Below, piece by piece: positions 8,173 to 16,928 of a stretch of DNA of 64,000 bases (positions are counted from its first letter, which is position 1; every line of letters begins with the position of its first letter). The notes beneath the pieces were generated by a model that saw nothing but the letters and a program-made list of their open reading frames with translations, was not told where the DNA came from and made no database searches. The stretch is from Paenibacillus puerhi (GTDB lineage Bacteria; Bacillota; Bacilli; Paenibacillales; NBRC-103111): assembly GCF_009846885.1 (NCBI RefSeq), contig NZ_WUWM01000005.1, forward strand, positions 186,001-250,000, written 5' to 3'. Both the position numbers and the translations under genes were made by a program.

Positions 8173-8691
8173 ATGGTCATGTCGAGGAGCCATGGGAAGC
8201 CAGTCAGGACTGGCAAATGGTCATTTGCGCTGTATATCGGATTTTTTGCCGGTCTCGTATGGGGCGGGATCAAAATCATTCAAAACTATTTCCATTTTAC
8301 ATCGCTGCCGCCCGGATTTATGCTGGAGCCGTTCTTTCTGCACAAATTTCTGCTTTCGCAAGCGGGCTTCTGGATCGGCTGGGCAGTCTTTACTTTATTC
8401 TCGGTTATCGCTTCTCTGCTGTATGCGCTGATACTGGCCAAGGCGAAGGGGCCCTGGTACGGACTTGGCTACGGGATCATGTGGTGGATCGTCATATTTC
8501 TCTTCATCGGGCCGATAACGGGCATGACGAAGTGGATTGCTTATATGGAGCTGAATACGGTAATAACGGAGTTTTGCCTGTTCGTCCTGTGGGGATTGTT
8601 TATCGGCTATTCGATCAGCTTCGAGTTCACGGACGAGCGCAGCCGCGAGCCTGACGACTCGAAGGAAAGGAAAGAACCGGAGCCTGCCTGA
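8173..8691 (+). CDS. yqhR: YqhR family membrane protein
   Basis: This 172-residue protein has about four transmembrane segments and a charged, hydrophilic C-terminus (DERSREPDDSKERKEPEPA). Sequence and position between yqhQ and aroQ match B. subtilis YqhR, a conserved protein of unknown function. ATG 8173 follows AAGGAAGGGAGT; a second ATG two codons later is possible. Confidence 0.88.
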   Translation: MVMSRSHGKPVRTGKWSFALYIGFFAGLVWGGIKIIQNYFHFTSLPPGFMLEPFFLHKFLLSQAGFWIGWAVFTLFSVIASLLYALILAKAKGPWYGLGYGIMWWIVIFLFIGPITGMTKWIAYMELNTVITEFCLFVLWGLFIGYSISFEFTDERSREPDDSKERKEPEPA

Positions 8692-8793
8692 GCGGAGTTC
8701 ACGGGATGAAAACAAAAAAAAGTTCTCAAACCGGGGAAATCTATGGTAAAATGGCTTAGCGTATGCTTGGTCTGCGGTAAGGAGGACGATCTG

Positions 8794-9240
8794 GTGAAAC
8801 AAATATTGCTGCTAAACGGGCCGAATTTGAATATGCTTGGCATTCGGGAGCCCGGCGTTTATGGAACGCTGACGCTTCAGGCGATCGAGGATAAGCTGAA
8901 CCGGCTTGCCGACAGCCTGGGAGTCGGTCTGGAATGCTTCCAGTCCAACCACGAGGGCGAGCTGATCGATAAAATTCATAGCGCCTTCGGGACGAAGGAC
9001 GGCATCCTTATCAACCCCGGAGCCTTTACCCACTACAGCTATGCGCTGCGCGATGCGATCAGTACGGTCGCTTTGCCTGCCGTTGAGGTACATATTTCGA
9101 ATATTCATAAGCGAGAGGCTTTTCGGCATGTTTCTGTGATAGCGCCTGTTGCGGTCGGACAAATTGCCGGCTTTGGCGCGGATAGCTATGAACTGGGTCT
9201 TCAGGCGTTAGTCCATTATGTTAACCGTGCGGAGGGATAG
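8794..9240 (+). CDS. aroQ: Type II 3-dehydroquinate dehydratase
   Basis: This 148-residue enzyme dehydrates 3-dehydroquinate to 3-dehydroshikimate in the shikimate pathway. Visible blocks are [20 protein letters not shown] (with the catalytic loop Arg and Tyr), [29 protein letters not shown] and [17 protein letters not shown] 8794 is chosen over the longer upstream frame because AAGGAGGA (8779-8786) sits correctly and the length then equals the family norm. Stop and next start are two bases apart, so it is cotranscribed with the peptidase. Confidence 0.95.
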   Translation: MKQILLLNGPNLNMLGIREPGVYGTLTLQAIEDKLNRLADSLGVGLECFQSNHEGELIDKIHSAFGTKDGILINPGAFTHYSYALRDAISTVALPAVEVHISNIHKREAFRHVSVIAPVAVGQIAGFGADSYELGLQALVHYVNRAEG

Positions 9241-9242
9241 CT

Positions 9243-10316
9243 ATGCAAAGCGTGCGATTGAATCGGCTTCGGGGATTGATGGAGCAGCAGGGATTAGAAG
9301 CTCTGTTGGTCACGAATGCTACGAACAGGCTTTATATGACCGGATTTACCGGATCGGCGGGTTATGTGCTGGTGACGGGGCAGCGTGCTGTTCTGTTGAC
9401 CGATTTCCGGTACATGACGCAGGCTCCCCAGCAGGCTGTCGGCTATGAGGTGATGGAGCATGCTTCGAGCCCGATGGACACGGTGAGATCTATCCTCGGT
9501 ACGGAAGGTCTGGGGAAGCTCGGCTTTGAGCAGCAGGATGTGTCGTATGGCGCCTATCTGGCTTATGGCCAAGCTCTTGCCGGGATAGAGCTTGTCCCCA
9601 CGGACAAGCTGATCGAGACGCTTCGCCTTGTCAAGGACGATACGGAGATTGCCGTTCTGCAAGAGGCGGCGGATCTGGCGGATCGCACCTTCCACCATAT
9701 TGCGGGACTGCTGAAGCCGGGCCTGGCCGAGCGCGATATTGCACTTGAGATCGAGCTGTTCGTTCGCAGGGGCGGGGCCGCTTCCACTTCGTTCGAAACG
9801 ATCGTCGCTTCAGGCGAGCGTTCTGCGCTGCCTCACGGGAAGGCGAGCGATAGAATCATCGGTTCGGATGAGTTTGTCAAATTGGACTTTGGCGCGTATT
9901 ATAAAGGGTACTGTTCCGATATAACGCGCACGCTCTTCGTAGGCAAGCCGTCGGACAAGCATAGGGAAATCTATGACATCGTACTCGAGGCACAGCTTGA
10001 GGCGCTGGCCCGTATCCGGCCCGGCATGACCGGCCGCGAAGCGGATGCTGTCGCCCGCGAGGTGATCAAGCGGCACGGCTATGGAGATTACTTCGGCCAC
10101 GGTCTCGGTCACGGCCTCGGGATGGAGATCCATGAGGAGCCGCGATTGTCCCCTACGGGGAATATCATACTGGAGCCAGGCATGGTCGTCACAGTGGAGC
10201 CGGGCATTTACTTACCGGGCTTCGGAGGCGTAAGGATTGAAGATGACATTGTGATCACGGAGAACGGCAATCGGCGGTTGACGCAATCAAGCAAAGACTT
10301 GGTTGTGATTTCATAA
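9243..10316 (+). CDS. yqhT: Xaa-Pro aminopeptidase / dipeptidase (M24 family)
   Basis: This 357-residue metallopeptidase cleaves peptides containing proline. It has a creatinase-like N-terminal domain and a pita-bread catalytic domain with the metal ligands in sequence: LDFGAYYKGYCSDITRT (two Asp), GHGLGHGLGMEIHE (His), VTVEPGIY (Glu) and RIEDDIVIT (Glu). It sits between aroQ and efp exactly as B. subtilis yqhT. ATG 9243 lies 2 bases after the aroQ stop. Confidence 0.93.
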   Translation: MQSVRLNRLRGLMEQQGLEALLVTNATNRLYMTGFTGSAGYVLVTGQRAVLLTDFRYMTQAPQQAVGYEVMEHASSPMDTVRSILGTEGLGKLGFEQQDVSYGAYLAYGQALAGIELVPTDKLIETLRLVKDDTEIAVLQEAADLADRTFHHIAGLLKPGLAERDIALEIELFVRRGGAASTSFETIVASGERSALPHGKASDRIIGSDEFVKLDFGAYYKGYCSDITRTLFVGKPSDKHREIYDIVLEAQLEALARIRPGMTGREADAVAREVIKRHGYGDYFGHGLGHGLGMEIHEEPRLSPTGNIILEPGMVVTVEPGIYLPGFGGVRIEDDIVITENGNRRLTQSSKDLVVIS

Positions 10317-10346
10317 AGGGTTACATCTCAGGGAGGTTTTTTAAAA

Positions 10347-10904
10347 GTGATTTCAGTTAACGATTTCAAAACAGGCTTGACGATCGAAGTAGAAAACGAC
10401 TTGTTTACGGTTATTGATTTCCAACACGTGAAGCCGGGTAAAGGCGCAGCGTTCGTCCGTTCCAAGCTGAAAAATCTGCGTAACGGCAATACTGTTGAGC
10501 GGACGTTCCGCGCTGGCGAGAACGTCAGCCGTGCCCATATCGAGAACCGCCAGATGCAATATTTGTATGCGAGCGGCCAAGAGCATACGTTTATGGATAC
10601 GGAAACCTTCGACCAGATCAGCCTGGACGAGAAGCAGATCGAGTGGGAATTGAACTTCCTGAAGGAAAATATGAATATCAATATCATGAGCTATCACGGC
10701 GAAATTTTGGGTATCAACCTGCCTAATAGCGTAGAATTAAAGGTCATCGAAACAGAGCCTGGGATCAAGGGCAACACGGCTCAAGGCGCTACAAAGCATG
10801 CCAAGGTCGAGACAGGTCTTTCGGTACAAGTTCCGCTCTTCATTAATGAAGGCGACGTCCTGTTGATCGATACCCGCGAAGGCGACTATATCTCCAGAGC
10901 ATAG
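10347..10904 (+). CDS. efp: Translation elongation factor P
   Basis: This 185-residue three-domain, tRNA-shaped factor rescues ribosomes stalled on polyproline. The tip loop reads [14 protein letters not shown]; the modified lysine is Lys32, the residue that carries 5-aminopentanol in B. subtilis. Domain III ends with the typical [11 protein letters not shown]. The start is GTG 10347 behind GGGAGGT. It follows yqhT by 30 bases. Confidence 0.97.
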   Translation: MISVNDFKTGLTIEVENDLFTVIDFQHVKPGKGAAFVRSKLKNLRNGNTVERTFRAGENVSRAHIENRQMQYLYASGQEHTFMDTETFDQISLDEKQIEWELNFLKENMNINIMSYHGEILGINLPNSVELKVIETEPGIKGNTAQGATKHAKVETGLSVQVPLFINEGDVLLIDTREGDYISRA

Positions 10905-10923
10905 AACACCATACACCAACGCA

Positions 10924-10964
10924 CGAGAACAAGCCGCTACCCGTCCGGGTGCGGCTTGTTCTCG
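10924..10964 (+). other. Long perfect-type hairpin after efp, without a T tract
   Basis: CGAGAACAAGCCGC(T)ACCC pairs with GGGTGCGGCTTGTTCTCG around the loop GTCC: about 18 base pairs with one bulged T. It is followed by CTTGAGC rather than a T run. It may work as a weak terminator or as an mRNA stability element between efp and the next gene. Confidence 0.55.
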
Positions 10965-10985
10965 CTTGAGCAAGGAGAGCTCGAT

Positions 10986-11321
10986 ATGGAAAAAACCTTG
11001 GTTAAAGGAGCGGTCTACAGCTTTCTGATAGGCCTGCTTCTCGGATTAGTTATTTTCCCGGATCCGGATTCGTCGACCGTCAGATGGATATGGGGCTTTA
11101 GCATCCATGTGACTAATGATAAGCAATACATCATCCAACTGCTCAGGTTCGCTTCGTTTATCAGCCTGGTCACGCTGGCGGTGATATGGCTGAAAAGCCG
11201 GTTCGTCATTACGGATAAGAAAACCGGCTTAGGTGAATTTATTAAAGGGATGATTGTATCCTTTCTAGTCGTCCTGCTAATCATTGTGATTGTGTCCATG
11301 TTAATCTCGGTGTTTGTATAA
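10986..11321 (+). CDS. Small three-helix membrane protein of unknown function
   Basis: I do not recognise this 111-residue protein. It has hydrophobic segments near residues 5-22, 52-68 and 90-110; the last (IVSFLVVLLIIVIVSMLISVFV) forms the C-terminus. The start at ATG 10986 is supported by AAGGAGAG seven bases upstream. It lies 82 bases downstream of efp beyond a long hairpin and may be read through from the efp transcript. Confidence 0.7.
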   Translation: MEKTLVKGAVYSFLIGLLLGLVIFPDPDSSTVRWIWGFSIHVTNDKQYIIQLLRFASFISLVTLAVIWLKSRFVITDKKTGLGEFIKGMIVSFLVVLLIIVIVSMLISVFV

Positions 11322-11669
11322 TCAGGCCTGGAGCTGAATCCTGGGCCAGCAGCGGTACGTGCAGCACCGCCATAGATTGAACGGCAGGGAGCAGACTCTT
11401 GTGCTTTGCCGATGTTTGTCATGATCATCGTAAGCTTGCCGCAGCTGAGGCAGCATGTTGGCCGATAGCCAGCGCACGATCAGCCGGGTAAAGTGGAGTT
11501 TCGCGAAAAATATCCAAATCGAAAATCGCTCCGAAACAAGCTCGGAACGGAAGTACATGTTACCGATAGGCATCTAGAAGGCCAAGGAGCCTCCCGGCTA
11601 TCGTAAGCTTTTGAATGAGGTTCAGTCGCATTAAGGGTTACATTTCCGGCGGAAGCCGGCAGGTCGCTC
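11322..11669. other. 348-base stretch without a supportable gene
   Basis: It lies at the 3' ends of two converging genes. Frames open on the reverse strand (to 11573 and 11695) lack ribosome sites and give low-quality, Arg/Trp/Cys-rich translations. No T-run terminator is evident. It could be decayed coding DNA. Confidence 0.5.
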
Positions 11670-12140
11670 TTAGGACCCGAGTCGCTTGCCTCCATTGGGG
11701 GCCGCTACAGGCTCATCGGCAGGGTAGATCTGTTCGATACGGACATGAAACGTCTCCAGGTTCGTTTCCACCGTCACCACGTCCCCGGCCTTACGAAGCA
11801 GCAGCTTCTCTACAACAGGGGATACGAATGAAATCCGGTATTCCTCGGGATCGGCTTGATCGGGGAACACAATGGTGAAGGTATCGGAAAGACTATCCTC
11901 AAGGTAGGTGATCGTTACGCGGCTCCCGATAAGCACAATGTCGGGCCAAGCCTCGTCCGGCGTTGCCAGCATTCGTTCCAGGGCATGCGTATAGGAAGAC
12001 AAAAGCTTGCCCATCTGAGTGCGCCTGGTTCCGTAATCGGGAAAATAAACGTCGAGAAAGCGGTTCCTCTCGTCGCTAAGCTGAATAAGCTGCCGGACGT
12101 ACTGCTCCCGCAGCGGATGGAAGGCTCTGCTAGGGTTCAT
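11670..12140 (-). CDS. GreA/GreB C-terminal-domain (FKBP-like) protein
   Basis: This is a 156-residue protein. Residues from about 75 on match the Gre factor C-terminal domain: IGSRVTITYLEDSLSDTFTIV, then ISFVSPVVEKLLLRKAGDVVTVET. That domain binds RNA polymerase near the secondary channel. The N-terminal half is helical but lacks the long acidic-tipped coiled coil of true GreA, so it may be an Rnk-like or polymerase-modulating protein rather than a cleavage factor. ATG 12140 is preferred to an in-frame GTG at 12152, which overlaps the ribosome site AGGAGGTG. A short upstream frame overlaps its start. Confidence 0.75.
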   Translation of the reverse strand: MNPSRAFHPLREQYVRQLIQLSDERNRFLDVYFPDYGTRRTQMGKLLSSYTHALERMLATPDEAWPDIVLIGSRVTITYLEDSLSDTFTIVFPDQADPEEYRISFVSPVVEKLLLRKAGDVVTVETNLETFHVRIEQIYPADEPVAAPNGGKRLGS

Positions 12141-12204
12141 AGTAGATATCACCTCCTATGTGTCTGGTGCGCACTTTGGCGAAGCTTAAACCGGGCTGTT
12201 TCAT
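12130..12204 (-). CDS. Possible 24-residue leader peptide overlapping the Gre-like gene
   Basis: ATG 12204 is preceded by GGGAGGAAACAGTC, a strong ribosome site, and opens 24 codons (MKQPGLSFAKVRTRH then IGGDIYYEP). Its stop at 12130-12132 lies 11 bases inside the Gre-like gene, and the downstream ribosome site lies within it. This fits translational coupling or a regulatory leader. It is too short to assign by composition, and no homologue is known to me. Confidence 0.4.
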   Translation of the reverse strand: MKQPGLSFAKVRTRHIGGDIYYEP

Positions 12205-12250
12205 GACTGTTTCCTCCCTCATGGAATTAGAAAACTTGTGTTGAACGAAC

Positions 12251-12273
12251 AGGCCTCTGCGGAACAGAGGCCT
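12251..12273. terminator. GC-rich hairpin upstream of the GNAT gene
   Basis: AGGCCTCTG-CGGAA-CAGAGGCCT is a perfect 9-bp stem, followed by TTGGATCTATTG and lacking a clean T run. It lies in the 5' region of the reverse-strand leader and may be a terminator remnant or a 5'-UTR structure. Confidence 0.4.
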
Positions 12274-12406
12274 TGGATCTATTGTATCAAATCCTTGGAA
12301 GAAGTCCAACACCGTTCGCCCGGGAGAAGCCTGTCCTGAGGAGAAGATGACAAATGAATCGGGATGGTATATTTTAGAGGAAGCACGAACGGTAAGGGGG
12401 AGAAGC

Positions 12407-13213
12407 ATGGCCATCTTGACGGAATCACTGCTGCGTGCGATCGAGCGGTCGGAACTTGACTATATGACTGACCGGATGACGGCCGTACGGGAAAGGGAGG
12501 GCAACCCCGAAGGGGTGGAGCTTTGCGCCTTCGGTCACGCTCAAGCCTTCTACAGCCGTACGATGGGCTGGCCGGCCTTCAATACCGTAAAGGGAATCAG
12601 TGACGAGGAGCTTCCCCTGCTTGAGGAAATCTATAAGTTCTATAAGTCACGCGGACGCAAGCCGCAGATCGAAGTCGTACCGACCCGGGCGGGAGCCCCG
12701 CTGTTAAGCAAGCTGCATAGTCTTGGCTTGCGCCAGACCGGCTTTCATACGTCGTTGTATGCGGATCTGTCGGAGCCCTGCGAGCCTGCCAGCCGTTCCT
12801 CGGATATTCAGATCAAGCCGCTTACGGAAGCGGAGGCGCAAGCCTATGCCGCCATCCATTGCAGAGGCACCGGACTTCCGGATGAAGGCATTCCCTATGT
12901 GGCGGACAATAACCGAGTACTGATGAGACGGCCCGGCTGGTTGTTTTATATGGCGCTGTATCAAGGAGAACCGGCTGGAGTCGGCGTTCTTTATGTGAAG
13001 GGTACTACGGCATCGCTTACGTTTGCCGCAACTTTGCCGGAGCTTCGCGGCCGGGGGATTCATTCGGCTCTTCTGCAAAGAAGGCGGGAGGAGGCTGAGG
13101 CGCGCGGCTGCTCGTTACTGGTGTCGCAAGCGGCTTTCCTATCGCCAAGTCAGCGGAATATGGAGCGGATCGGCATGAGAATCGCCTATACGCGAGCTAC
13201 CTGGAGCGAATAA
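12407..13213 (+). CDS. GNAT family N-acetyltransferase
   Basis: This 268-residue protein has a C-terminal GNAT fold. Acetyl-CoA motif A is visible as LPELRGRGIHSALLQRR (R-x-x-G-x-G/A type), followed by the strand CSLLVSQ and the helix SPSQRNMERIGM. The N-terminal half may be a degenerate GNAT repeat. The substrate is unknown. Start ATG 12407 is preferred because AAGGGGGAG precedes it; an upstream ATG at 12347 would add 20 residues but its ribosome site is only three bases away. Confidence 0.8.
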   Translation: MAILTESLLRAIERSELDYMTDRMTAVREREGNPEGVELCAFGHAQAFYSRTMGWPAFNTVKGISDEELPLLEEIYKFYKSRGRKPQIEVVPTRAGAPLLSKLHSLGLRQTGFHTSLYADLSEPCEPASRSSDIQIKPLTEAEAQAYAAIHCRGTGLPDEGIPYVADNNRVLMRRPGWLFYMALYQGEPAGVGVLYVKGTTASLTFAATLPELRGRGIHSALLQRRREEAEARGCSLLVSQAAFLSPSQRNMERIGMRIAYTRATWSE

Positions 13214-13286
13214 CATTTCGGCGCCGGCATAAGGTTTCGTGAGAAAAAGAACTGCCGAACGATGCAGGGTGCAAGAAGGAGGCAAC

Positions 13287-14006
13287 ATGAAGAAACGTAT
13301 ATGGAAACCGTATCCGGCCGTTCATGTTCTGTTGGCCTTAACCGTGTTTTGTGCTGGCACCAGCATGTTTTTGCGGTTCAGAACAGGGACGAACGTGTAT
13401 AATTCCCTACTCTGGGATATCTTTCTTGGCTGGGTGCCTCTGATGCTAGCTTTGATTATCATGGAAGTTGTCGGCAGAGCACCTGTATGGGCAAGTCGAT
13501 TGACATTGCTTGTCGTGGGAGCGGCTTGGTTTTTCTTCCTGCCCAATGCCTCTTACCTGGTGACGGAGATGATCCATGCTTTCAGGTATTTTAAGCCCAA
13601 TCCCTATACGACCTTTTGGCTGCATACGGATTTCTGGCTCAGTCTAATTTCGGCTTTTGCGACCAGCTTGCTGGGGCTTATGCTTTTTTGCCTATCCTTA
13701 TACATCGTTCACAGGCTCCTAAGCGACCGAATCGGGCGATGGTACGGCTGGCTCGGCGCCATCATGATGATAGGGATCAGCAGCATCGGGATCTATATCG
13801 GGCGCTTCATCCGCTGGAACAGCTGGGATGTGATATCCGATCCCGGGTCCATCCTGAGAGATATGCAGCAGATCGTCACGGACGAGAGGTCCGGGAAGTT
13901 TATGCTGGCCTTTACGCTGCTGATATTTTTCGTGCAGGCGTTTACCTATTTGTTTTTCCACGCCGTGGCGGCTTTGGGGGCAAGTGGCAAGAGCGAGAGA
14001 ACCTAG
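13287..14006 (+). CDS. DUF1361 family membrane protein
   Basis: This 239-residue protein has about six transmembrane segments. The family-like features are WDIFLGWVPLMLAL, LPNASYLVTEMIH and IGIYIGRFIRWNSWDV. Function is unknown. ATG 13287 follows AGAAGGAGGCAAC; the open frame extends upstream from a GTG without a ribosome site. It is followed after 18 bases by the ABM gene. Confidence 0.8.
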   Translation: MKKRIWKPYPAVHVLLALTVFCAGTSMFLRFRTGTNVYNSLLWDIFLGWVPLMLALIIMEVVGRAPVWASRLTLLVVGAAWFFFLPNASYLVTEMIHAFRYFKPNPYTTFWLHTDFWLSLISAFATSLLGLMLFCLSLYIVHRLLSDRIGRWYGWLGAIMMIGISSIGIYIGRFIRWNSWDVISDPGSILRDMQQIVTDERSGKFMLAFTLLIFFVQAFTYLFFHAVAALGASGKSERT

Positions 14007-14024
14007 ACCGAAGGGGAGAAGAAC

Positions 14025-14357
14025 ATGATATTGGAAGTCGCTATTCTTCAGATCAAGCCCGGTACGGCCAGTGAGTTTGAATCGAGCTTCCGCAAGGCGT
14101 CCCGACTTATTTCCTCGATGAGGGGGTATGTTCAGCACGAGCTGCAGAAGTGCATAGAGACCGAGAATAAATATGTGCTGCTAGTTCGATGGGAGACGCT
14201 GAAGGATCATACGGTCGGCTTTCGGGGCTCCGCTGAATATCAGGAATGGAAGGAGCTGCTCCATCACTTTTACGATCCGTTCCCCGAAGTGGAGCATTAT
14301 ATCCAAATCAACCTGGGTCAAGAGCCTCTTTCGTATACTCATCTTAAAAGATCATAA
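14025..14357 (+). CDS. Antibiotic biosynthesis monooxygenase (ABM) domain protein
   Basis: This 110-residue protein has a single ferredoxin-like ABM fold: [52 protein letters not shown]. The family includes cofactor-free monooxygenases and heme-degrading IsdG-like enzymes. Heme-ligand residues cannot be assigned by eye, so substrate is open. It lies next to a Fur-box flavodoxin gene but is separated from it by a terminator. Confidence 0.85.
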   Translation: MILEVAILQIKPGTASEFESSFRKASRLISSMRGYVQHELQKCIETENKYVLLVRWETLKDHTVGFRGSAEYQEWKELLHHFYDPFPEVEHYIQINLGQEPLSYTHLKRS

Positions 14358-14385
14358 CGACAGGCTTTCATAGCACCGTATGAAG

Positions 14386-14424
14386 GAAGACCCTTCGGGA
14401 ATTAATTTCCGGACGGTCTTTTCT
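14386..14424 (+). terminator. Terminator after the ABM gene
   Basis: GAAGACCCTTCGGGA pairs imperfectly with TTCCGGACGGTCTTTTC around ATTAAT, and ends in TTTTCTTT. Confidence 0.65.
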
Positions 14425-14465
14425 TTAGGTTCAGGAAGTAGGAGGGTAATCGTGAAAAAGTTATG

Positions 14466-14495
14466 TTGACAATGATAATCATTATCAACTATGAT
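14466..14495 (+). promoter_or_regulatory. Sigma-A promoter of the flavodoxin gene
   Basis: TTGACA (14466-14471) and TATGAT (14490-14495) are 18 bases apart. The spacer is occupied by a Fur box. Confidence 0.75.
14468..14486 (+). promoter_or_regulatory. Fur box
   Basis: The 19-base site differs at only one position from the classical Fur consensus (GATAATGATAATCATTATC): it reads GACAATGATAAT then CATTATC. It overlaps the -35 box and spacer, so Fur-Fe would exclude RNA polymerase. A fur gene is present at 58005. Confidence 0.88.
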
Positions 14496-14592
14496 CGAGA
14501 AGTAAGAGGCTGCCTTCATTTGGTAACAGCCCTTGCTTACGCTGCTAATCATAGAAAAAGGGACTAAGCCTCCCTGAACATTGGAGGGTGCC

Positions 14593-15036
14593 ATGAGTTC
14601 GATTATCATTGTATATGCGAGCATGACGGGAAATACGGAGGAGATGGCGGAGCTGATCGCGGAAGGGGTCAGATCGGCGGGCATCGAGCCTGTTTTGAAA
14701 TCCGTGCTGGATGCCAGCGCCTCCGAGCTTGAGCAGTATGCAGGTATTATCCTCGGGGCCTATACGTGGGGAGATGGCGATCTGCCTGACGAGATGCTTG
14801 ATTTCTATGAAGAGATGGACGATATCCGTCTGGCTGGCCGTAAAGCGGCTGTTTTCGGCTCGGCGGATTCCTCGTACCCGGTCTACGGCGGCGCCGTGGA
14901 TACGCTGCTCGATAAGCTGAAGGAGCTGGGCGCGGAGGTAGAGCTGGAAGGCTTCAAGGTTGAGCTAAGCCCGTCTCTGGGAGAGAAGGAGCAGTGCCGG
15001 CAGCTGGGAAGCAAGCTGGCGGCCTCACTGAGCTAA
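14593..15036 (+). CDS. Flavodoxin, iron-regulated
   Basis: This 147-residue short-chain flavodoxin is an FMN electron carrier that replaces ferredoxin when iron is scarce. The phosphate loop is YASMTGNTEEM. The FMN-flanking loops are LGAYTWGDGDLPDE and FGSADSSYPVYGGAVD. ATG 14593 follows GGAGGGTG; the in-frame TTG at 14581 lacks a ribosome site. The Fur box in its promoter matches the expected induction by iron limitation. Confidence 0.93.
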   Translation: MSSIIIVYASMTGNTEEMAELIAEGVRSAGIEPVLKSVLDASASELEQYAGIILGAYTWGDGDLPDEMLDFYEEMDDIRLAGRKAAVFGSADSSYPVYGGAVDTLLDKLKELGAEVELEGFKVELSPSLGEKEQCRQLGSKLAASLS

Positions 15037-15132
15037 TTGAAAAAGTTCGACAATTGTCTATTTCTATGAGAGCAGCCCTTATGGTATAATTCATCCTTAG
15101 TTATGCAAAAGTTTGTGTAGGGAGTGAGCAGC

Positions 15133-16392
15133 TTGGCTCTTATAGTAATGAAATTTGGCGGAAGCTCGGTAGGGGACGCTGAACGGATGAAGCGGGTGGC
15201 CGGACGTATCGTCGAGCGGCACCGCGAGGGGCATCAATGTGTCGTCGTCGTATCCGCGATGGGCGATACGACGGACGATCTGATCGATCTGACGAAGCGG
15301 ATCGGCGCAACGTCGCCTCCGGCCCGGGAGATGGATATGCTGCTGTCAACAGGCGAGCAGGTTTCCGTGGCCTTACTGGCTATGACGATACATATGCTCG
15401 GAGAGACGGCCGTTTCCTTCACGGGCTGGCAGGCAGGCATCTATACGGAAGCGGTCCACGCGAAAGCGAGAATCACCGATATTCAGCCAGCCCGCGTGCG
15501 TCAGGCGCTGGATGAGCGGAAGATCGTGATCGTGGCGGGCTTCCAGGGCATGTCGGAAGAAGGCGAGATCACGACGCTAGGACGAGGCGGCTCCGATACG
15601 ACGGCCGTTGCCTTGGCCGGGGCGATCCAGGCCGATGTGTGCGAAATTTTTACGGACGTGGACGGCATCTACTCGACCGATCCGCGGATCGTCAAGTGCG
15701 CGCGCAAGCTGAAAGAAATTACGTACGACGAGATGCTGGAACTGGCGAATCTCGGGGCAGCCGTGCTTCATCCGCGTGCGGTCGAGTACGCCAAAAACCA
15801 TAAGGTGCAGCTGGTCGTGAGATCCAGCTTCAATCATAATGAAGGCACGAACGTGAAGGAGGAAGCAGCGATGGAGCAAGGAATTGTGGTCCGCGGGATC
15901 GCCTACGACAAAAACGTGGCCCGCATCAGTATTTTGGGGGTAGAGGAGAAGCCGGGGCAGCTCGCCAAGGTATTCACGGCGCTGGCCAAGGACCAGATCG
16001 ATGTAGATATTATCGTGCAGAGCGGTGTGACGAACGTTTCCGCCGATTTCTCGTTTACCGTATCGCTGAGCGATCTGGACAAAGCCCTGAATACCCTTGA
16101 AAGCATCCGCAGCTCCGTAGGCTTCCGCGAGATTACTTCGGAGAACAATCTGGTGAAGGTGTCGATCGTCGGAGCCGGCATGGTCAGTACGCCTGGCGTC
16201 GCCGCCAAGATGTTCGAGACGATCTCGGATCTCGGGATCAGCATTCTGATGGTGAGCACGTCCGAGATCAAGACGTCCTGCGTCATCGAGAACGAAGGAC
16301 GCCTGAACGAGGTTGTCCAGGCGCTTCACACGGCTTACGGTTTGGATACGGATTCGACTGTATTCGTCGGAGGACCGGCTGACCGCCGTTAG
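15133..16392 (+). CDS. lysC: Aspartate kinase
   Basis: This 419-residue enzyme phosphorylates aspartate, the first step to lysine, threonine, methionine and diaminopimelate. It has an N-terminal kinase domain (IVMKFGGSSV; FTDVDGIYSTDPR) and two C-terminal ACT domains (ARISILGVEEKPG; VKVSIVGAGM) for feedback control. TTG 15133 is preferred to GTG 15124 because GGGAG then sits at about 9 bases and the N-terminus aligns with known LysC proteins. A TATAAT box lies at 15085-15090. Only about 96 bases precede it, with no lysine riboswitch. Confidence 0.93.
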   Translation: MALIVMKFGGSSVGDAERMKRVAGRIVERHREGHQCVVVVSAMGDTTDDLIDLTKRIGATSPPAREMDMLLSTGEQVSVALLAMTIHMLGETAVSFTGWQAGIYTEAVHAKARITDIQPARVRQALDERKIVIVAGFQGMSEEGEITTLGRGGSDTTAVALAGAIQADVCEIFTDVDGIYSTDPRIVKCARKLKEITYDEMLELANLGAAVLHPRAVEYAKNHKVQLVVRSSFNHNEGTNVKEEAAMEQGIVVRGIAYDKNVARISILGVEEKPGQLAKVFTALAKDQIDVDIIVQSGVTNVSADFSFTVSLSDLDKALNTLESIRSSVGFREITSENNLVKVSIVGAGMVSTPGVAAKMFETISDLGISILMVSTSEIKTSCVIENEGRLNEVVQALHTAYGLDTDSTVFVGGPADRR

Positions 16393-16393
16393 T

Positions 16394-16858
16394 CTAGCGG
16401 AGCTTATCGAAGAACAAGGTAAATGCCTTCAATAAGAATGCGGTAATCCCGGCGGCCATTAACGGTCCGACCGGGATTCCTTTTAGGAAAATGATGCCGA
16501 ATATAGAACCGATCACGAGGCCCACAATCATTTGCGGGTCTATTTTCAGCAGCTCCAAGCCTTTACCGTTCATATAAGTGGCGATAGCGCCTCCCAGCAA
16601 AGCAAGGATACCCGGCCATGTGGTGAACATGGAGGTAACGTCCTTGATCGAGATTTTCTCGCTGGCGAACGGCACCAGAACCCCCATCGTCAGAAACAAC
16701 AGCCCCAGCTCTAGTCCTCGTCGTTCGATGCTCGGCAAAAACCTCTCCAGACTGATCAGCTTGATGATCAGCAGCACGCAGGCTGCCGTCGTAATAATAT
16801 GCGAGCGACCGAGCAAGCCGATAATAATGAGCGCAACCAGCAAAATGTCTCCATTCAT
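16394..16858 (-). CDS. DUF441 (UPF0756) membrane protein
   Basis: This 154-residue protein has four to five transmembrane helices. Family features include [25 protein letters not shown] and [20 protein letters not shown], followed by a Gly-rich ...[18 protein letters not shown] segment. It is similar to B. subtilis YtwI, whose function is unknown. Stops of lysC and this gene almost abut, so they converge. Confidence 0.85.
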   Translation of the reverse strand: MNGDILLVALIIIGLLGRSHIITTAACVLLIIKLISLERFLPSIERRGLELGLLFLTMGVLVPFASEKISIKDVTSMFTTWPGILALLGGAIATYMNGKGLELLKIDPQMIVGLVIGSIFGIIFLKGIPVGPLMAAGITAFLLKAFTLFFDKLR

Positions 16859-16928
16859 GGCACAGTGCCCCTTGTCCCTAACTTATCTACTTCATAAGTG
16901 TATGAGCCTGTTTGCCATTTAGAACAAG

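Noticed and set aside
11322-11573. Reverse frame ending at 11322 as a possible transposase fragment
   Set aside because: The translation has no motif of any transposase family I can name and no ribosome site.
15037-15132. Lysine riboswitch before lysC
   Set aside because: Only 96 bases are available, too few for the L box, and no conserved helices are visible.
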